Below the pieces are notes generated by a model. The model was not told the DNA's origin. It searched no databases and was given only the letters and a program-made list of their open reading frames with translations. Below are positions 21,559 through 22,539 of a DNA stretch of 22,539 nucleotides, one piece after another. The translations under genes and the position numbers were made by a program. The stretch is from Syntrophaceae bacterium UBA2192 (lineage in GTDB: Bacteria; Desulfobacterota; Syntrophia; Syntrophales; UBA2192): NCBI GenBank assembly GCA_002327315.1, contig DCVI01000165.1:1-22539 (forward strand). Reading direction: 5' to 3'. Within the stretch, counting starts at the first letter, position 1. The number at the start of each line of letters is the position of its first letter.

Positions 21559-21872
21559 TTCCACCACCGTTGACCATTTTCATCGGACGATGGTTCACCG
21601 GGTTTGCGCCCTTCGCCGATTTCGAGGGCCTCGTTGTCGGCTTCAAGGAAATCTTCGGCCATCTCGATGGCCTCTCGGCGAATGGCCTCATCAGCATAGG
21701 CGGTGCGTGCTTCTGCCACCAACTCGGCCATGAAGCGCTCACGTTCGCGGCGGGCAAGATAATCGCTGATGGCCTGGCGGGCCACCTCGGAGCGGGGCAG
21801 ACCTTCCCGACTGGCTTCTTCTTCCAAACGGTGATCCAGATCATCGGGCAGGCGAAGGCTGAGAGCAGGCAT
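21555..21872 (-). CDS. Ribbon-helix-helix antitoxin (MazE-like partner)
   Basis: 105 aa. Residues 1-45 form an RHH DNA-binding domain: MPALSLRLPDDLDHRLEEEA is the beta strand plus helix 1, then GLPRSEVARQAISDYLARRE is the turn and helix 2. The C-terminal 55 residues are acidic (EMAEDFLEADNEALEIGEG) and probably wrap the MazF toxin. The start at 21872 has AAGGAG six bases upstream; the frame continues further but contains promoter sequence. The product should bind the operator at 21895-21911 and repress its own operon. Confidence 0.9.
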   Translation of the reverse strand: MPALSLRLPDDLDHRLEEEASREGLPRSEVARQAISDYLARRERERFMAELVAEARTAYADEAIRREAIEMAEDFLEADNEALEIGEGRKPGEPSSDENGQRWWK

Positions 21873-21894
21873 GTGAACTCCTTTGACGCGCAAC

Positions 21895-21934
21895 TTGTAA
21901 TACAAATTGTAATTCGCTTTGTCCGCAGCGTCAA
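21895..21934 (-). promoter_or_regulatory. Toxin-antitoxin promoter with overlapping operator
   Basis: On the minus strand TTGACG (21934-21929), a 17-bp spacer, and TACAAT (21911-21906) form a strong sigma70 promoter. The operator overlaps the -10 box: TTGTA-A-TACAA-A-TTGTA at 21895-21911, three alternating 5-mers that create two overlapping palindromes. This is the kind of site RHH dimers occupy side by side, so binding would block polymerase. Confidence 0.7.
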
Positions 21935-21999
21935 CCCGCAATTTTTCAATTCTGACCAAGTTGTCTAGTACAATCAGCTCCCCTCGTCGCCAGATGGAA

Positions 22000-22050
22000 T
22001 ATAATGGAGTTGCAGACCGACCAGAGCTTGTCCCTGCATAACATTGGAGG
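22000..22050 (+). promoter_or_regulatory. -10 box and ribosome binding site of the DUF1858 gene
   Basis: TATAAT at 22000-22005 with no good -35 box at the proper distance, followed by a 5' leader and GGAGG at 22046-22050, eight bases before the ATG. Confidence 0.4.
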
Positions 22051-22058
22051 TCAACACC

Positions 22059-22298
22059 ATGGCAAACGAAAGAATCACCGGCGACATGCGGGTTTGGGAA
22101 GTGATCCAGCGCTACCCGGAAACCTTCGAGGTGTTCCGGCGGCACGGCTGCCCGGATATGCGGCATGGCATTTTCGCGCTTTCTGCCCACGTCATGAAGG
22201 TCCGCTGGGCAGCTCGGGCGCACAAGATCCCGCTGGCTGAGTTGTTGCGCGATCTCAACGCCGAGGTCGAGGCACAACGGACCGGCAAGGCAGCCTGA
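22059..22298 (+). CDS. DUF1858-domain small protein
   Basis: A 79-aa soluble protein. ITGDMRVWEVIQRYPETFEVFRRHG is the usual DUF1858 opening (residues 5-29), and C-terminal helices (IPLAELLRDLNAEVEAQ) close the domain. The domain is often found alone or next to hybrid-cluster and other redox proteins in anaerobes; its function is not established. Here it has one cysteine, C30, where many relatives have a C-x2-C pair, and an inserted MRHGIFALSAHVMKVRWAAR stretch. ATG at 22059 with GGAGG eight bases before it is preferred to the TTG at 22044. It is divergent from the toxin-antitoxin operon. Confidence 0.85.
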   Translation: MANERITGDMRVWEVIQRYPETFEVFRRHGCPDMRHGIFALSAHVMKVRWAARAHKIPLAELLRDLNAEVEAQRTGKAA

Positions 22299-22309
22299 CT
22301 ACCGGAAGT

Positions 22310-22323
22310 GCAAATATATTTGC
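22310..22323. other. 14-bp perfect palindrome after the DUF1858 gene
   Basis: GCAAATATATTTGC, 11 bases after the stop codon. It could be a protein-binding site. A second short inverted repeat, CACAC-gtgaa-GTGTG, is at 22374-22388. I see no gene in 22299-22539. Confidence 0.4.
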
Positions 22324-22539
22324 GCCCTCTCTCCTTCTGTAGAATATTCCTCAGTCTTCTGCAGATTATTCCGCACACGTGAAGTGTGTCCTTTGTTGAT
22401 TCCCCTTGTTTTCCAAGTTATTACGGACCATTCCAGACCAAGGTGGAACTGGCACGGGACATGAAAGATGACTTTGGGCGTAACGCTTTGCCTCCGCGTT
22501 GCTCCTTGCCCGGGTCCTGAGCACGACGCTAAAAGGCTC

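Noticed and set aside
22440..22520. Short plus-strand frame near the window end (MKDDFGRNALPPRCSLPGS)
   Set aside because: Only about 20 codons, no ribosome binding site and no recognisable content.

Overview
The window looks like a chromosomal segment of a free-living, GC-rich anaerobic bacterium, most likely in the former Deltaproteobacteria (Desulfobacterota, syntrophic or Geobacter-like lineages). The evidence is the gene order and the use of the diaminopimelate aminotransferase (DapL) route to lysine. The taxonomic call is an inference from gene content remembered for these groups; no search was run.

Layout. Positions 1-3260 are a loosely packed flank. It holds a small protein of unknown function on the plus strand, a minus-strand protein with a C-terminal four-cysteine zinc ribbon, and a plus-strand DUF374-type acyltransferase. 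These are separated by gaps rich in repeats. Positions 3261-19698 form one almost unbroken minus-strand cluster. Read in transcription order it is hslV, hslU, argB, argD, argF, argG, argH, lptM-like lipoprotein, lysA, dapF, dapA, dapB, dapL, folK, YHS-like membrane protein, transaldolase-like gene, pgsA. It carries arginine synthesis from N-acetylglutamate to arginine (without argC, and with no acetylornithine-processing enzyme in view) and lysine synthesis from aspartate semialdehyde through tetrahydrodipicolinate to DAP and lysine. It also carries the HslUV protease, a folate gene and a phospholipid gene. Positions 19841-20912 hold a sensor kinase cut off just before its phospho-accepting histidine, next to two CRISPR-repeat-like remnants, and a mosaic hypothetical ORF. 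Positions 21214-21872 hold a ribbon-helix-helix / MazF toxin-antitoxin pair with a readable promoter and operator. The last gene is a small DUF1858 protein.

The most unusual signal is in the gaps rather than the genes. From position 1 to 17.82 kb nearly every intergenic gap contains short degenerate tandem words of 7 or 8 bp (one of 9 bp). The word differs from gap to gap, and often two oppositely oriented arms of the same period surround a short spacer, so that an imperfect hairpin can form. In two places the word array runs into a coding region and encodes a C-terminal tail (ArgH and the zinc-ribbon protein). On top of this lie longer dispersed repeats: a 73-bp pair 13.7 kb apart, an inverted 50-bp pair, GTCATTGCGAGG-type elements and an IS200/IS605-like hairpin cluster. 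None of these word arrays was seen beyond hslU. That part of the window has its own oddities: a palindromic repeat inserted in frame in HslU, and CRISPR remnants fused to the kinase. The change of style may mark an old recombination boundary or a contig junction and should be checked against reads.
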